Assembly (NCBI RefSeq): GCF_004745805.1
Contig: NZ_SRLQ01000004.1
Span: 743,887-807,886, forward strand
Reading direction: 5' to 3'
Source of the DNA: Mycolicibacterium sp. CH28
GTDB lineage: Bacteria; Actinomycetota; Actinomycetes; Mycobacteriales; Mycobacteriaceae
DNA length: 64,000 nt
Shown here: in pieces, positions 15,893-22,898 of the stretch
Numbering within the stretch: position 1 is the first letter of the stretch
Layout: each line of letters begins with the position of its first letter
Notes under the pieces: generated by a model
What the model saw: the letters and a program-made list of their open reading frames with translations, nothing else
What the model was told of the DNA's origin: nothing
Database searches by the model: none
Position numbers and translations under genes: made by a program

Positions 15893-17961
15893 GTTTGGGC
15901 CTCCTTGCGTGCATCAAACACCGGCAGGGGTATGACCTCCGCCATCTCGCCGTCATCGTCGAAAGTCTCGTTGTCGGCGGCCCGTTCCGACGGTGACGGG
16001 CCATGATGTTCGGATGATTCCGTCGGGTCCGGCCAGTCCCGGCCGGCGCTCGCGGCGCTGGTCCGTCCAGTCACTCGGCGCTCGGCTTTCGTCTGCTGCT
16101 GCGGCCCAGCGGCGGCGCGGTCCAGCAAGTCCTCCGCGATGGCCGCAATCTCCGCTTCCTGGGTCTTCTGGGCCCCTCTGCGGTCGGCTACGGAGCGGGC
16201 GTGGCGCCACAGTGTCTCGCCGAACGGCACCGGCGAGGACCGAAGGTGCGTCCACGTCGCGGCCAGCCATCCGTCTTCGTGGTGATTGCGCACCCAAATC
16301 CTCGACACGTCATACGGGTCGTAGTGCACTTCCCACTGTCCGTTACGGGCATCGACCCCGGAATGCTGGCGCCGGTATGGGTTGAGCGCCTTGGCGTCAT
16401 AGGTGCGATGGTTGATCCGGACCCCGTAACTGTTGATTGTGCGCCACTGCACGGGAAGCAATTCGATATAGTCGTCGGCGTCCAGTGGGACCGGTACATA
16501 GCCAGCCACCTCAACGAGGGCAGTGTATTTCTCGTTGGGAGACAACGCTTTCCCCGGCGTCACCGGATCCCGCAGGCCATCGTGGGGGCGGTTCTGCCAC
16601 ACCGCGATGATCCACTCGTCCAGCAGCGCCTGCAGCTCAATCATCGACCACACCGCGTCGTCCTCGGCGTTTTTCCCACGCCGCTCCACCGATGAACCGA
16701 CGTAACCGGCCACGTACTGTGCGAACAGGGTGCCCACCGACTGCAATGTCCGCTCGATCTTCGGCTTATCGGTCGGGCAGTCGGGATGAGCCGGCTGCAG
16801 ATTGATCCCCAATGTGCAGCACGCTTGCCGAAATGTTTGGGACAGATACGCTTTCCCGTGATCGCAGACGATCGTCTCGGGAGCGATCACCGGCCTGGCC
16901 GCAGCATCGGCCAGGCGCTGATCGACACTGGTCAGGCTGTGGTGCGGAAGTACCGACCGGGACATCCGCAGCGCATCGGCCCATCCCGGGCGCATCGGTT
17001 CGGGCGTCAATGCCCGCGCCAAGAGCAGTGACGCGTCCACTGCTTTGGTCGTCGGTCGCAGCACCGCGGCCGGGATGGACCGCGTAGCGTTGTCGACCAT
17101 CGCAGTCAGCTCGACTCGGTCTACCATGCCGTCATCGAGCACTACCCGTACATCCAGAAGGGTTGAATCGATTTCCACCATCTCGCCGGGGCGCACCACG
17201 GTGATCGACCCGAATGGGCCATCGGGCTGCTTGGACAGCGATCGCCGCGTCCGTGCTGACCCGAACGTGTGCCGTCCTTCCGCGAGGCGCTTGACCAGCC
17301 GGTAGAAGGTGGGCTGCGACGGCATCGCGGGCGCGTCGTCGGCACCATAGGTGGCCACCAGCGTCTTGGCGACCCGCCGTTGCAGACGCTGCACCGTTCC
17401 CGTTGACAGGTCGGTCTCGCCCTCGATCGCATCCCGCACCGCGGCGACGACACGGTCGTCCACACGGCCGAATACCGCGCGCCGCCGATTATGGCGCCCG
17501 TCAACCACTCCCAGGAGCCCGTCCCGTTCGTAGGCAAATCGGCGACGCTGCAACGCATTCCGACTCACGTCGTGGCCGGCGGCACGCAGCTCGTCCAACT
17601 TGGCCAGCTCACGCTGCCGCAGAGATCGTTTCGCCGTGTCGAACTCTGGGCGGGGACGAATGCCCGCGGCCGTCCCAGGCGGGCGGCCGCTGAGGATCTC
17701 CACGATGTGGCGCTCCCACCACCGTGCTTGCTCGACGGCTGCCTCGGGAATGCCAGCCAGCATTTCCTCAGAACACAGTGGCGGTCGCGACCCCGACACC
17801 AATTCCAATGCCGGATCAACCATCAGCTGCGAGAGCGGCACCACAATCTGCTCGCCGACAGCGTCAACCAGTCGAGCTGATCCGCCCGACAGGGTTACGA
17901 CGGTGAAAACACCTGCTGATAAACGGATTTCGTCTCCCTCTCGGACGACACCCGTTCGCAC
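15880..17961 (-). CDS. tnsB: TnsB/TniA-family DDE transposase (mer transposon)
   Basis: A 693-aa transposase. DNA-binding helical segments (about 110-235) precede the catalytic core with Asp265 (MVEIDST), Asp367 (IVCDHGK) and Glu403 (KPKIER), the DDE triad. The barrel domain and a charged C-terminal tail that contacts the ATPase follow. The tail (about 600-693) is Ala/Arg/Asp-rich and low in complexity. It presumably binds the CCCCAGATTCAATGAGAA repeats found at both element ends. The start is 6 bp downstream of tnsA, and its 3' end overlaps tniB by 13 bp. Confidence 0.88.
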   Translation of the reverse strand: MRTGVVREGDEIRLSAGVFTVVTLSGGSARLVDAVGEQIVVPLSQLMVDPALELVSGSRPPLCSEEMLAGIPEAAVEQARWWERHIVEILSGRPPGTAAGIRPRPEFDTAKRSLRQRELAKLDELRAAGHDVSRNALQRRRFAYERDGLLGVVDGRHNRRRAVFGRVDDRVVAAVRDAIEGETDLSTGTVQRLQRRVAKTLVATYGADDAPAMPSQPTFYRLVKRLAEGRHTFGSARTRRSLSKQPDGPFGSITVVRPGEMVEIDSTLLDVRVVLDDGMVDRVELTAMVDNATRSIPAAVLRPTTKAVDASLLLARALTPEPMRPGWADALRMSRSVLPHHSLTSVDQRLADAAARPVIAPETIVCDHGKAYLSQTFRQACCTLGINLQPAHPDCPTDKPKIERTLQSVGTLFAQYVAGYVGSSVERRGKNAEDDAVWSMIELQALLDEWIIAVWQNRPHDGLRDPVTPGKALSPNEKYTALVEVAGYVPVPLDADDYIELLPVQWRTINSYGVRINHRTYDAKALNPYRRQHSGVDARNGQWEVHYDPYDVSRIWVRNHHEDGWLAATWTHLRSSPVPFGETLWRHARSVADRRGAQKTQEAEIAAIAEDLLDRAAAGPQQQTKAERRVTGRTSAASAGRDWPDPTESSEHHGPSPSERAADNETFDDDGEMAEVIPLPVFDARKEAQTWRL

Positions 17962-17967
17962 GTCAGG

Positions 17968-18708
17968 TCACCACCCGGTCCCGAGGCCAATCGCCGTGTC
18001 GTCGCCAAGTGCCGCTCCTTGCAGATCGGCAACTAAACGGCCGTGCCAGAGCAGATGAAACAGTACGGGCAGCACCACCAAAGGAGTCCCGACCGCGTGC
18101 ACACCAGCCATCAACGGACGGACCCGAGCGAAGACCTCCGCCAGTTGATCAGCCAAACCGATCTTCAATACTCGCGGATGCCGATAACCCGACAACCAAC
18201 GTAGATTCGCCCGCAGCACTGGATCGAGGGAACCGACACGCAGGTAATCCCAACCGACCATCGCGCACGTGGCGGCAGACCGATCGAACACGTCCCGATC
18301 AGCGTCAGAGATCCGGTCGTCCTCACGAACGTCGACTACGACGACAGATCCATCGCGGCGCCGCACGAAGTAGTCAGGAGCATGCCGCGTGCCGTCACGC
18401 CAATGAATCCAAAATGGTTGCGACAGAACACCAACAACATCCGGATCGGCATCCAACGCCATCAACTGGTCACGTTCTACCCAGGACTCGTGACCTACAT
18501 GTGCGCCGGTTGTGGCGAACCACCACAGCCCGGGAAAGTTACGCTGACCTCGAAACGAGGGGAAATTCCGCACTGGTGAACAGTCCAACTCAAACCGGGT
18601 TGCAGCACATCGGTCCAGCGATTGCCGCGTGCATCCCTCGCGGGTGTTGAACTCCAAGTCCACTGCACTCGCTACACCTGGCCCAGCCGAAACAGCCGAC
18701 GTCAGCAC
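17968..18708 (-). CDS. tnsA: TnsA-like transposon endonuclease (mer transposon)
   Basis: A 246-aa TnsA-type nuclease: HESWVERD (Glu74/Glu78), HAPDYFV (Asp112) and VVVVDVRED (Asp126-Val-Arg128). As in the first element, the canonical Q-x-K catalytic end is D-V-R. The WW(F/S) segment about ten residues before the ES..ER motif is shared between the two copies. It should cut the 5' strands for clean excision. The start lies only 96 bp inside the right end, so its promoter must sit among the end repeats (18709-18804), which would let TnsB binding repress transcription. Confidence 0.8.
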   Translation of the reverse strand: MLTSAVSAGPGVASAVDLEFNTREGCTRQSLDRCAATRFELDCSPVRNFPSFRGQRNFPGLWWFATTGAHVGHESWVERDQLMALDADPDVVGVLSQPFWIHWRDGTRHAPDYFVRRRDGSVVVVDVREDDRISDADRDVFDRSAATCAMVGWDYLRVGSLDPVLRANLRWLSGYRHPRVLKIGLADQLAEVFARVRPLMAGVHAVGTPLVVLPVLFHLLWHGRLVADLQGAALGDDTAIGLGTGW

Positions 18709-18727
18709 ACATAAACGCTAAGCCTCG

Positions 18728-18804
18728 TGCCCCAGATTCAATGAGAAAGACACGCACTTACCCCAGATTCAATGAGAATGCCCCAGAATCAATGAGAACG
18801 GACA
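18728..18804. repeat. Right end of mer transposon: two internal repeats and terminal inverted repeat
   Basis: Three same-orientation copies of CCCCAGATTCAATGAGAA-type sites start at 18730, 18761 and 18781; the outermost (one base different, AGAATC) is followed by CGGACA ending at 18804. Together they form the right end and match the left-end repeats at 8458-8560. The asymmetric spacing at the two ends resembles Tn7. Confidence 0.9.
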
Positions 18805-18809
18805 CATGC
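18805..18809. repeat. Right copy of 5-bp target-site duplication (CATGC)
   Basis: CATGC directly follows the terminal ACA of the mer transposon and equals 8453-8457. Confidence 0.9.
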
Positions 18810-18837
18810 CGCTCACCCCCGCCCATCCGGGGCCGCC

Positions 18838-18865
18838 CGGCATGGAATTACGTCACTGTGACGTA
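18838..18865. repeat. Target-site inverted-repeat arm and adjacent palindrome
   Basis: CGGCATGGAAT (18838-18848) is the exact reverse complement of the sequence rebuilt across the insertion point in the empty site (ATTCCATGC at 8449-8457 plus CG at 18810-18811). It is followed at once by the palindrome TACGTCAC-T-GTGACGTA (18849-18865). The 26 bp between the two arms include CCCCG/CGGGG, so the empty site could form a compound stem-loop. No gene is seen between 18805 and 18934. Confidence 0.7.
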
Positions 18866-18934
18866 TCGGCGTCTTAGGGGGTGTTTTTAGGCCAACGATG
18901 AGATCGTGTCCGGGATCAGCGATCCTGTCGCTGA

Positions 18935-19228
18935 CTATTCAAGTCCGTCAACCAGGAGCCGCACACTCTTGGCATTACTTGTCCGCAGCGGTGCAATCGC
19001 GCGGTATTCGGCAGATTCGTTCCATGCGCGCGCCGATTCAAGGTCAGGAAACTGGACCAAAACGACTTGGTCGGCGTCCCACTCGCCTTCCCATACCTCT
19101 GGGGAGCTGCACCGCGCGAGGTACTTCCCACCATATGGCTCCACGGTTGCGCCCACTCGATCGCGGTACTCAGCAAGCTCGGCTACCGCGCCTGTAGCTG
19201 TCACGTTCACGATGAGATATGCCGCCAT
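18935..19228 (-). CDS. DUF1330 family protein
   Basis: A 97-aa single-domain ferredoxin-like (dimeric alpha/beta barrel) protein of the DUF1330 family: MAAYLIVNVT, then PYGGKYLAR, WDADQVVLVQFPD and SARAWNESAEYRAI. The family function is unknown; members are small cytoplasmic proteins. The ATG at 19228 is chosen because the domain begins there, although the frame is open upstream to 19345. It is the first backbone gene right of the transposons. Confidence 0.82.
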   Translation of the reverse strand: MAAYLIVNVTATGAVAELAEYRDRVGATVEPYGGKYLARCSSPEVWEGEWDADQVVLVQFPDLESARAWNESAEYRAIAPLRTSNAKSVRLLVDGLE

Positions 19229-19399
19229 GCGGGAAGTATCCCAGGAGGCTGCCGTGGCTCCTAAATCAGATCGCTGGTCACGCATTCGCCCCAACGTGAC
19301 GGAATGCATTGCAACGCAAGGTCCGTGGTCAACGGCAACTGGCATGCGCCGCTAACATTGCTCTTCCGAACCCTCTGCATCGCCGTCGATTCCGTGCGG

Positions 19400-19822
19400 T
19401 CAGTTCGCGACGTCGAACGCCTTGATCACCTTCGTCGGCGTCACGCGAACGACAAGCTCACCCGGCACCGCATTGCGGCGCCCGAACTCCTCCGCGCGCT
19501 CGGCCCCCATGTACCGGCCACCGATGCGGGTTGCCGTGTCGAGCAGTTCATCTTCATCTTCGCCGATTTCGGCGGTGCCTTGGACTTGCACGAATGAAAA
19601 TGGCGGTCGCTGATCGTCAACACAGATGACCACTCGTGGATCACGCCGCAAGGCGCGCCCTTTGGCGGTCTCCTTTCCGGTGTTGAAGACCAACTGCTGG
19701 CCGTCGACGATGAACCAGATCGGCGCCACCAGTGGCCGGCCGTCCCCTGCGACGTATCCGAGTTTGCCTGTGCGGGTTCCTTCGGACAGGAACGCGATCA
19801 CGTCGTCAGAGAGCGGGCCCAT
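19400..19822 (-). CDS. PPOX-class (pyridoxamine 5'-phosphate oxidase-like) F420/flavin-dependent protein
   Basis: A 140-aa split-barrel flavoprotein similar to the mycobacterial Rv1155/Rv2074 group. Family features are GKLGYVAGDGRPLVAPIWF near the N-terminus, LVFNTGKETAKGRALRRDPRV (here LVFNTGKETAKG and RALRRDPRV) and the SFVQVQGTAEI strand. Such proteins bind F420 or FMN and reduce or bind tetrapyrrole-like substrates in the cytoplasm. It is a monocistronic-looking gene; the real substrate is unknown. Confidence 0.82.
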   Translation of the reverse strand: MGPLSDDVIAFLSEGTRTGKLGYVAGDGRPLVAPIWFIVDGQQLVFNTGKETAKGRALRRDPRVVICVDDQRPPFSFVQVQGTAEIGEDEDELLDTATRIGGRYMGAERAEEFGRRNAVPGELVVRVTPTKVIKAFDVAN

Positions 19823-20017
19823 GAGACCAGAGTAGGCCGCGGCGCAACCCGCCCCGACACCGTTGCACCACTATTTTGCGTTCTGGCCTGCGGATTGGTA
19901 TCTTCTGCGGCGGCCCAGAATCGTTCCGGAAAGCAGAAGATGCGTACCCATTACAGAACTCGCGGCTTCTCCACCCGTCCGCAACGGGGTCTTCGTTCCC
20001 ATCGTGTGCTGCGTCCC

Positions 20018-20203
20018 ATGGCAGGTCAGTGCTTCGAGATCGACATCAAACTCGAAGGAAACCGGTGGGTCATCCGGATTCCCGAGATCAACGATGCCAC
20101 CGAGGCGAACACCCGCGCCGAGGTCGAACTGGCAGCCCGTGAATGCATCGCCGCCTGCACCGGCATCCCACTCGGATACATCTCCGTGTGGGCTCGCGAC
20201 TGA
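20018..20203 (+). CDS. Small HicB-like protein
   Basis: A 61-aa protein beginning MAGQCFEIDIKLEGNRWVIR and ending GYISVWARD. The pattern (two strands, IPEINDATEANTRAEVELAARE helix) resembles the partial RNase H fold of HicB-type antitoxins, and short orphan versions are common in mycobacteria. No HicA toxin gene is adjacent on either side, so a toxin-antitoxin role is not supported. The ATG at 20018 is chosen because the upstream in-frame sequence back to 19895 is unlike the domain and basic. The ribosome-binding site is weak. Confidence 0.55.
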   Translation: MAGQCFEIDIKLEGNRWVIRIPEINDATEANTRAEVELAARECIAACTGIPLGYISVWARD

Positions 20204-20271
20204 GCTCAATCCCGGTATATCGCAGCGCAACTCGCCTGGACGGTTACGTCCTCACGAGAGCAGGCCTCGAA

Positions 20272-20514
20272 TCACGTCGCCGGATCGTCGTTCAGCTCGC
20301 GGGTCGGTTCCTGCGAACGCACGGCCCCCTCGCTGATCCCCAGCGCGACCAACACGTCGACTGCGGTGATCACCAGGCCGGTGTAGTACATCCACTTCAG
20401 CGTCGGGTCGGGCTGGGCGGCGAAGTACACGATCAAGAAGATCGGCCCGACGATGCCGACAACGAAGCACATCGCCTGAACGCGCAGATACACCCCGAAT
20501 GGCCGCGTTGTCAT
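20272..20514 (-). CDS. Small two-helix membrane protein
   Basis: An 80-aa protein with two clear transmembrane segments: AMCFVVGIVGPIFLIVYFAA (about 12-31) and YYTGLVITAVDVLVALGI (about 40-58), followed by a polar tail. The ATG overlaps the stop of the upstream sulfurtransferase by 4 bp (ATGA), so it is translationally coupled to it. I do not recognise the family; a partner or anchor role for the rhodanese is only a guess. Confidence 0.65.
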   Translation of the reverse strand: MTTRPFGVYLRVQAMCFVVGIVGPIFLIVYFAAQPDPTLKWMYYTGLVITAVDVLVALGISEGAVRSQEPTRELNDDPAT

Positions 20515-21359
20515 TGTAGGCCGCGGGCAACCGGCCGGGTGGCGTCCGAACTCCACTGGGACCACGATCCGGGGAACAACGCCGCGTCATGGCCCGATGC
20601 CGTCAGCGCCGCGACCACCACCGCCGCGGTGATACCGGATCCGCAGTAGACCCCGACCCGGTCGACGCCCCCGACACCGCGGTCGGTCAGCAGTGCCTCC
20701 AGCTCGCAATCCGCCACGAACGCCCCACCGCCGGTGAGCACGGCGGTGCTCGGCAGATTCCGTGCACCGGGGATGTGACCGGCCACCGGATCGACCGGCT
20801 CCACCTCACCGCGGAAGCGTTCCGGCGCCCTTGCGTCGAGCAGTTGACCGACGGTCACCTCGTCGGCGGACAGCGTCGGCAATGCGCCAGCGTAGAGATC
20901 GTCGCAGGCAACCGTCACGTCGCCGGGTTGCGGGTCCACCGGGCCGGTCTCGAGAGCGCCGCCAGCGGCTGTCCAGGCAGACAGCCCGCCGTCGAGGATG
21001 CGGACGCCGGTCAAACCCGCGGCGGTCAGCACCCACCACGCCCGCGCCGAGCCTGCCCGGTTCCAGTCGTCGTACACCACCACCGGGCGATCGCGGCGAA
21101 TCCCCCAGCCTCGGGCCGCGGTCTCAACGGCCGGTCCCGATGGCAGCGGGTGGCGCCCGCGTCCGGCCACAGTGTGGTCGGTCAGCTCGTCCTCTAACGA
21201 CACATACACCGCCCCGGGCAGGTGTCCCTGCAGGTAGGAAGCTCTGCCGTCGGGCTCGGACAGCTGCCAGCGCACGTCGAGAATCGCCGGCGGCTCGCCA
21301 GCCGCCACGGCGGCGATCAGCTCCTCGGCCGTGATCAACACGTCAGCGCGCCGCGCCAT
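20511..21359 (-). CDS. Tandem-rhodanese sulfurtransferase (SseB-like)
   Basis: A 282-aa protein with two rhodanese domains (about 5-125 and 155-280). The first ends in the VVVYDDWN strand and lacks a catalytic cysteine; the second has the active-site loop YCGSGITAAV, Cys238 being the persulfide carrier. It transfers sulfane sulfur from thiosulfate or mercaptopyruvate to thiol acceptors. Length and loop fit mycobacterial SseB-type enzymes. It is transcribed leftward and divergent from the P1 peptidase across 385 bp, and coupled downstream to a small membrane protein. Confidence 0.85.
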   Translation of the reverse strand: MARRADVLITAEELIAAVAAGEPPAILDVRWQLSEPDGRASYLQGHLPGAVYVSLEDELTDHTVAGRGRHPLPSGPAVETAARGWGIRRDRPVVVYDDWNRAGSARAWWVLTAAGLTGVRILDGGLSAWTAAGGALETGPVDPQPGDVTVACDDLYAGALPTLSADEVTVGQLLDARAPERFRGEVEPVDPVAGHIPGARNLPSTAVLTGGGAFVADCELEALLTDRGVGGVDRVGVYCGSGITAAVVVAALTASGHDAALFPGSWSQWSSDATRPVARGLQ

Positions 21360-21463
21360 CGGATCTCCGTTCGTTCATCGCCACCTGGCCTCCAACGATT
21401 CTGCCCCCAGACTGCAAGCGAACGACAAAGCAGGTAGCCAACCTGGGAGGATGCTGAAATCGA

Positions 21464-21475
21464 GTAGTGCACTAC
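21464..21475. promoter_or_regulatory. Perfect 12-bp palindrome in divergent intergenic region
   Basis: GTAGTGCACTAC is fully self-complementary and lies about 105 bp upstream of the rhodanese start. It is a candidate operator for a dimeric regulator; no matching regulator gene is next to it. Otherwise 21360-21538 shows no gene. Confidence 0.3.
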
Positions 21476-21538
21476 GCGTGCGGTCGCCGGCACCAACCGA
21501 TTAACTGTGCAACTAGACGTTAGGTCGAGTCACGGATC

Positions 21539-21660
21539 CCGGCCAGGGGGAACCTGGGATCGCCTGGCCGGATCGCACCACGACTGGGGGGTGTGGCGCG
21601 ATCGGCGGGCGACGCTGGGGAAGGCGTGGAACCCCTTCCCCAGCGGCCGTGATCTTTTTT
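21539..21660 (+). ncRNA. Three consecutive hairpins ending in an intrinsic terminator (candidate sRNA or attenuator)
   Basis: Hairpin 1 has the perfect 9-bp stem CCGGCCAGG/CCTGGCCGG (21539-21547, 21563-21571). Hairpin 2 pairs GATCGC..CCAC with GTGG..GCGATC (about 21571-21604). Hairpin 3 has a perfect 12-bp stem CGCTGGGGAAGG/CCTTCCCCAGCG (21613-21624, 21634-21645), followed after 9 nt by six T (21655-21660). This is a strong rightward rho-independent terminator, rare in mycobacteria, yet no rightward gene precedes it. It sits 85 bp before the P1 peptidase GTG, so it either ends a small RNA or attenuates the peptidase leader. Confidence 0.55.
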
Positions 21661-21744
21661 GTCGGTATCGCCGCCGCATCGGGTAGGCGGATCTGCGAAT
21701 TGTGAGCGCGGACAGCTCCCGAGGGCGCCGGTAGGGTCGGCGAG

Positions 21745-22896
21745 GTGACTAACGCGGCGGCCTTCACCAGTGACGGGCGGCCCCGCGCCCGAGGCCTGGG
21801 CATCTCCCTGCTCGGCGAAACCGGACCGCTCAATGCGATCACCGACGTTCCCGGCATCGAGGTCGGGGTGACCACGCTGGTGTCCGGGGACGGGCCGATG
21901 GTGGTCGGCCGTGGACCGGTGCGCACCGGGGTCACCGCCATCCTGCCCCGGGGCCGAGCCGGAATCGGTCAGCCGTGCGCGGCCGGCTGGTTTTCCCTCA
22001 ACGGCAACGGCGAGATGACCGGCACTACCTGGATCGAGGAATCCGGCGCCTTCAATCTTCCTGTCCTGCTGTCGAACACGCACTCGGTCGGCGCTTGTCA
22101 CAGCGGGGCTATCTCGTGGGTCAACCGGGTCGACCCGGTCTTGGCGCGCCAGTGGCTGCTGCCAGTCTGTGCCGAGACCTGGGACGGCTACCTCAACGAC
22201 ATCAACGGCGGCCATGTCCGCCCCGAACACGCCGAGGCCGCGCTCGACAGCGCCGCCGGCGGACCGGTACCCGAAGGTTCGGTCGGCGGCGGGACCGGCA
22301 TGAATTGCTATGAGTTCAAAGGCGGCAACGGAACCGCGTCGCGGGTGGTGTCCTATGGCCGGCACCGCTTCACCGTCGGCGCGTTCGTGCAGTCCAATTT
22401 CGGTGCCCGTCACGAACTCACCATTGCCGGGCGCCACGTCGGCCCCCGGCTGGCCGCCGAGAATCCGCTCGCCGGTGACTGGTTCGAGCACGACCTCAAC
22501 CGCCCACCGCCCGGAGCGGGATCGGTGATCGCGATCATCGCCACCGACGCGCCGCTCCTGCCGGGCCAATGCAAGGCCCTGGCCAGACGCGTCCCGCTGG
22601 GCCTGGCCCGAACCGGTACCACCGGCAGTCACTTCTCCGGCGACATCTTCCTGGCCTTTTCGACCGCCGACGTGCCGGACCTGGCCAGCCGATTCCCGAT
22701 CGGCGAGGTGGCCGATGACGAGTTCGGGCGGTTGGAGTTCCTGCCGTGGGGGCGGATGGACGACTTCTACACTGCCGTCGTGCACAGCGTCGAGGAAGCC
22801 GTGCTCAACGCCCTCGTGGTCAACACCGATATGACTGGCCGCGACGGGCATCACTCCCCTGCCCTGCCGCATGACCAGTTGCGCGCGCTGCTCTGA
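21745..22896 (+). CDS. P1-family (DmpA-like) N-terminal nucleophile peptidase
   Basis: A 383-aa protein of peptidase family P1 (DmpA/BapA aminopeptidases). Recognisable blocks are the N-terminal NAITDVPGIEVG, GSVGGGTGMNCYEFKGG, FVQSNFGARHEL, and TTGSHFSGDIFLAFSTAD. The last contains the Gly294-Ser295 bond where DmpA-type proenzymes cut themselves and expose the nucleophilic serine. Products are L- or D-aminopeptidases or beta-aminopeptidases; specificity cannot be read here. The GTG start follows GGCGAGG. It is downstream of a structured leader with a terminator and may be attenuated. Confidence 0.85.
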   Translation: MTNAAAFTSDGRPRARGLGISLLGETGPLNAITDVPGIEVGVTTLVSGDGPMVVGRGPVRTGVTAILPRGRAGIGQPCAAGWFSLNGNGEMTGTTWIEESGAFNLPVLLSNTHSVGACHSGAISWVNRVDPVLARQWLLPVCAETWDGYLNDINGGHVRPEHAEAALDSAAGGPVPEGSVGGGTGMNCYEFKGGNGTASRVVSYGRHRFTVGAFVQSNFGARHELTIAGRHVGPRLAAENPLAGDWFEHDLNRPPPGAGSVIAIIATDAPLLPGQCKALARRVPLGLARTGTTGSHFSGDIFLAFSTADVPDLASRFPIGEVADDEFGRLEFLPWGRMDDFYTAVVHSVEEAVLNALVVNTDMTGRDGHHSPALPHDQLRALL

Positions 22897-22898
22897 CC

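Larger units (their letters stand above)
8458..18804. mobile_element. Tn7-like mercury-resistance transposon (complete, 10,347 bp)
   Basis: The element is bounded by 26-bp terminal inverted repeats with one mismatch (8458-8483 and 18779-18804), both starting TGTCCGTTCTCATTGA read inward, and by CATGC target duplications. It carries its own leftward tnsA-tnsB-tniB-tniQ genes at the right, and cadD, merR, merA, merB, merF-like, thioredoxin-like and ccdA-like genes at the left. Every transposition gene is intact, both ends are present and the duplication is perfect, so insertion is probably recent and the element may still be mobile. No resolvase gene is present, consistent with TnsA-dependent cut-and-paste. 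Confidence 0.93.

Noticed and set aside
14020..18708. Second tns set as a recent duplication of the first
   Set aside because: The proteins align in motifs but differ widely elsewhere, and the end repeats are different sequences; independent elements are more likely.
18728..18804. CRISPR-like array of three similar repeats
   Set aside because: Only three copies with unequal spacing, matching the opposite transposon end; these are transposase sites. No cas gene is present.
20018..20203. HicAB toxin-antitoxin system
   Set aside because: Only the HicB-like protein is present; no HicA-type small basic protein is adjacent on either strand.
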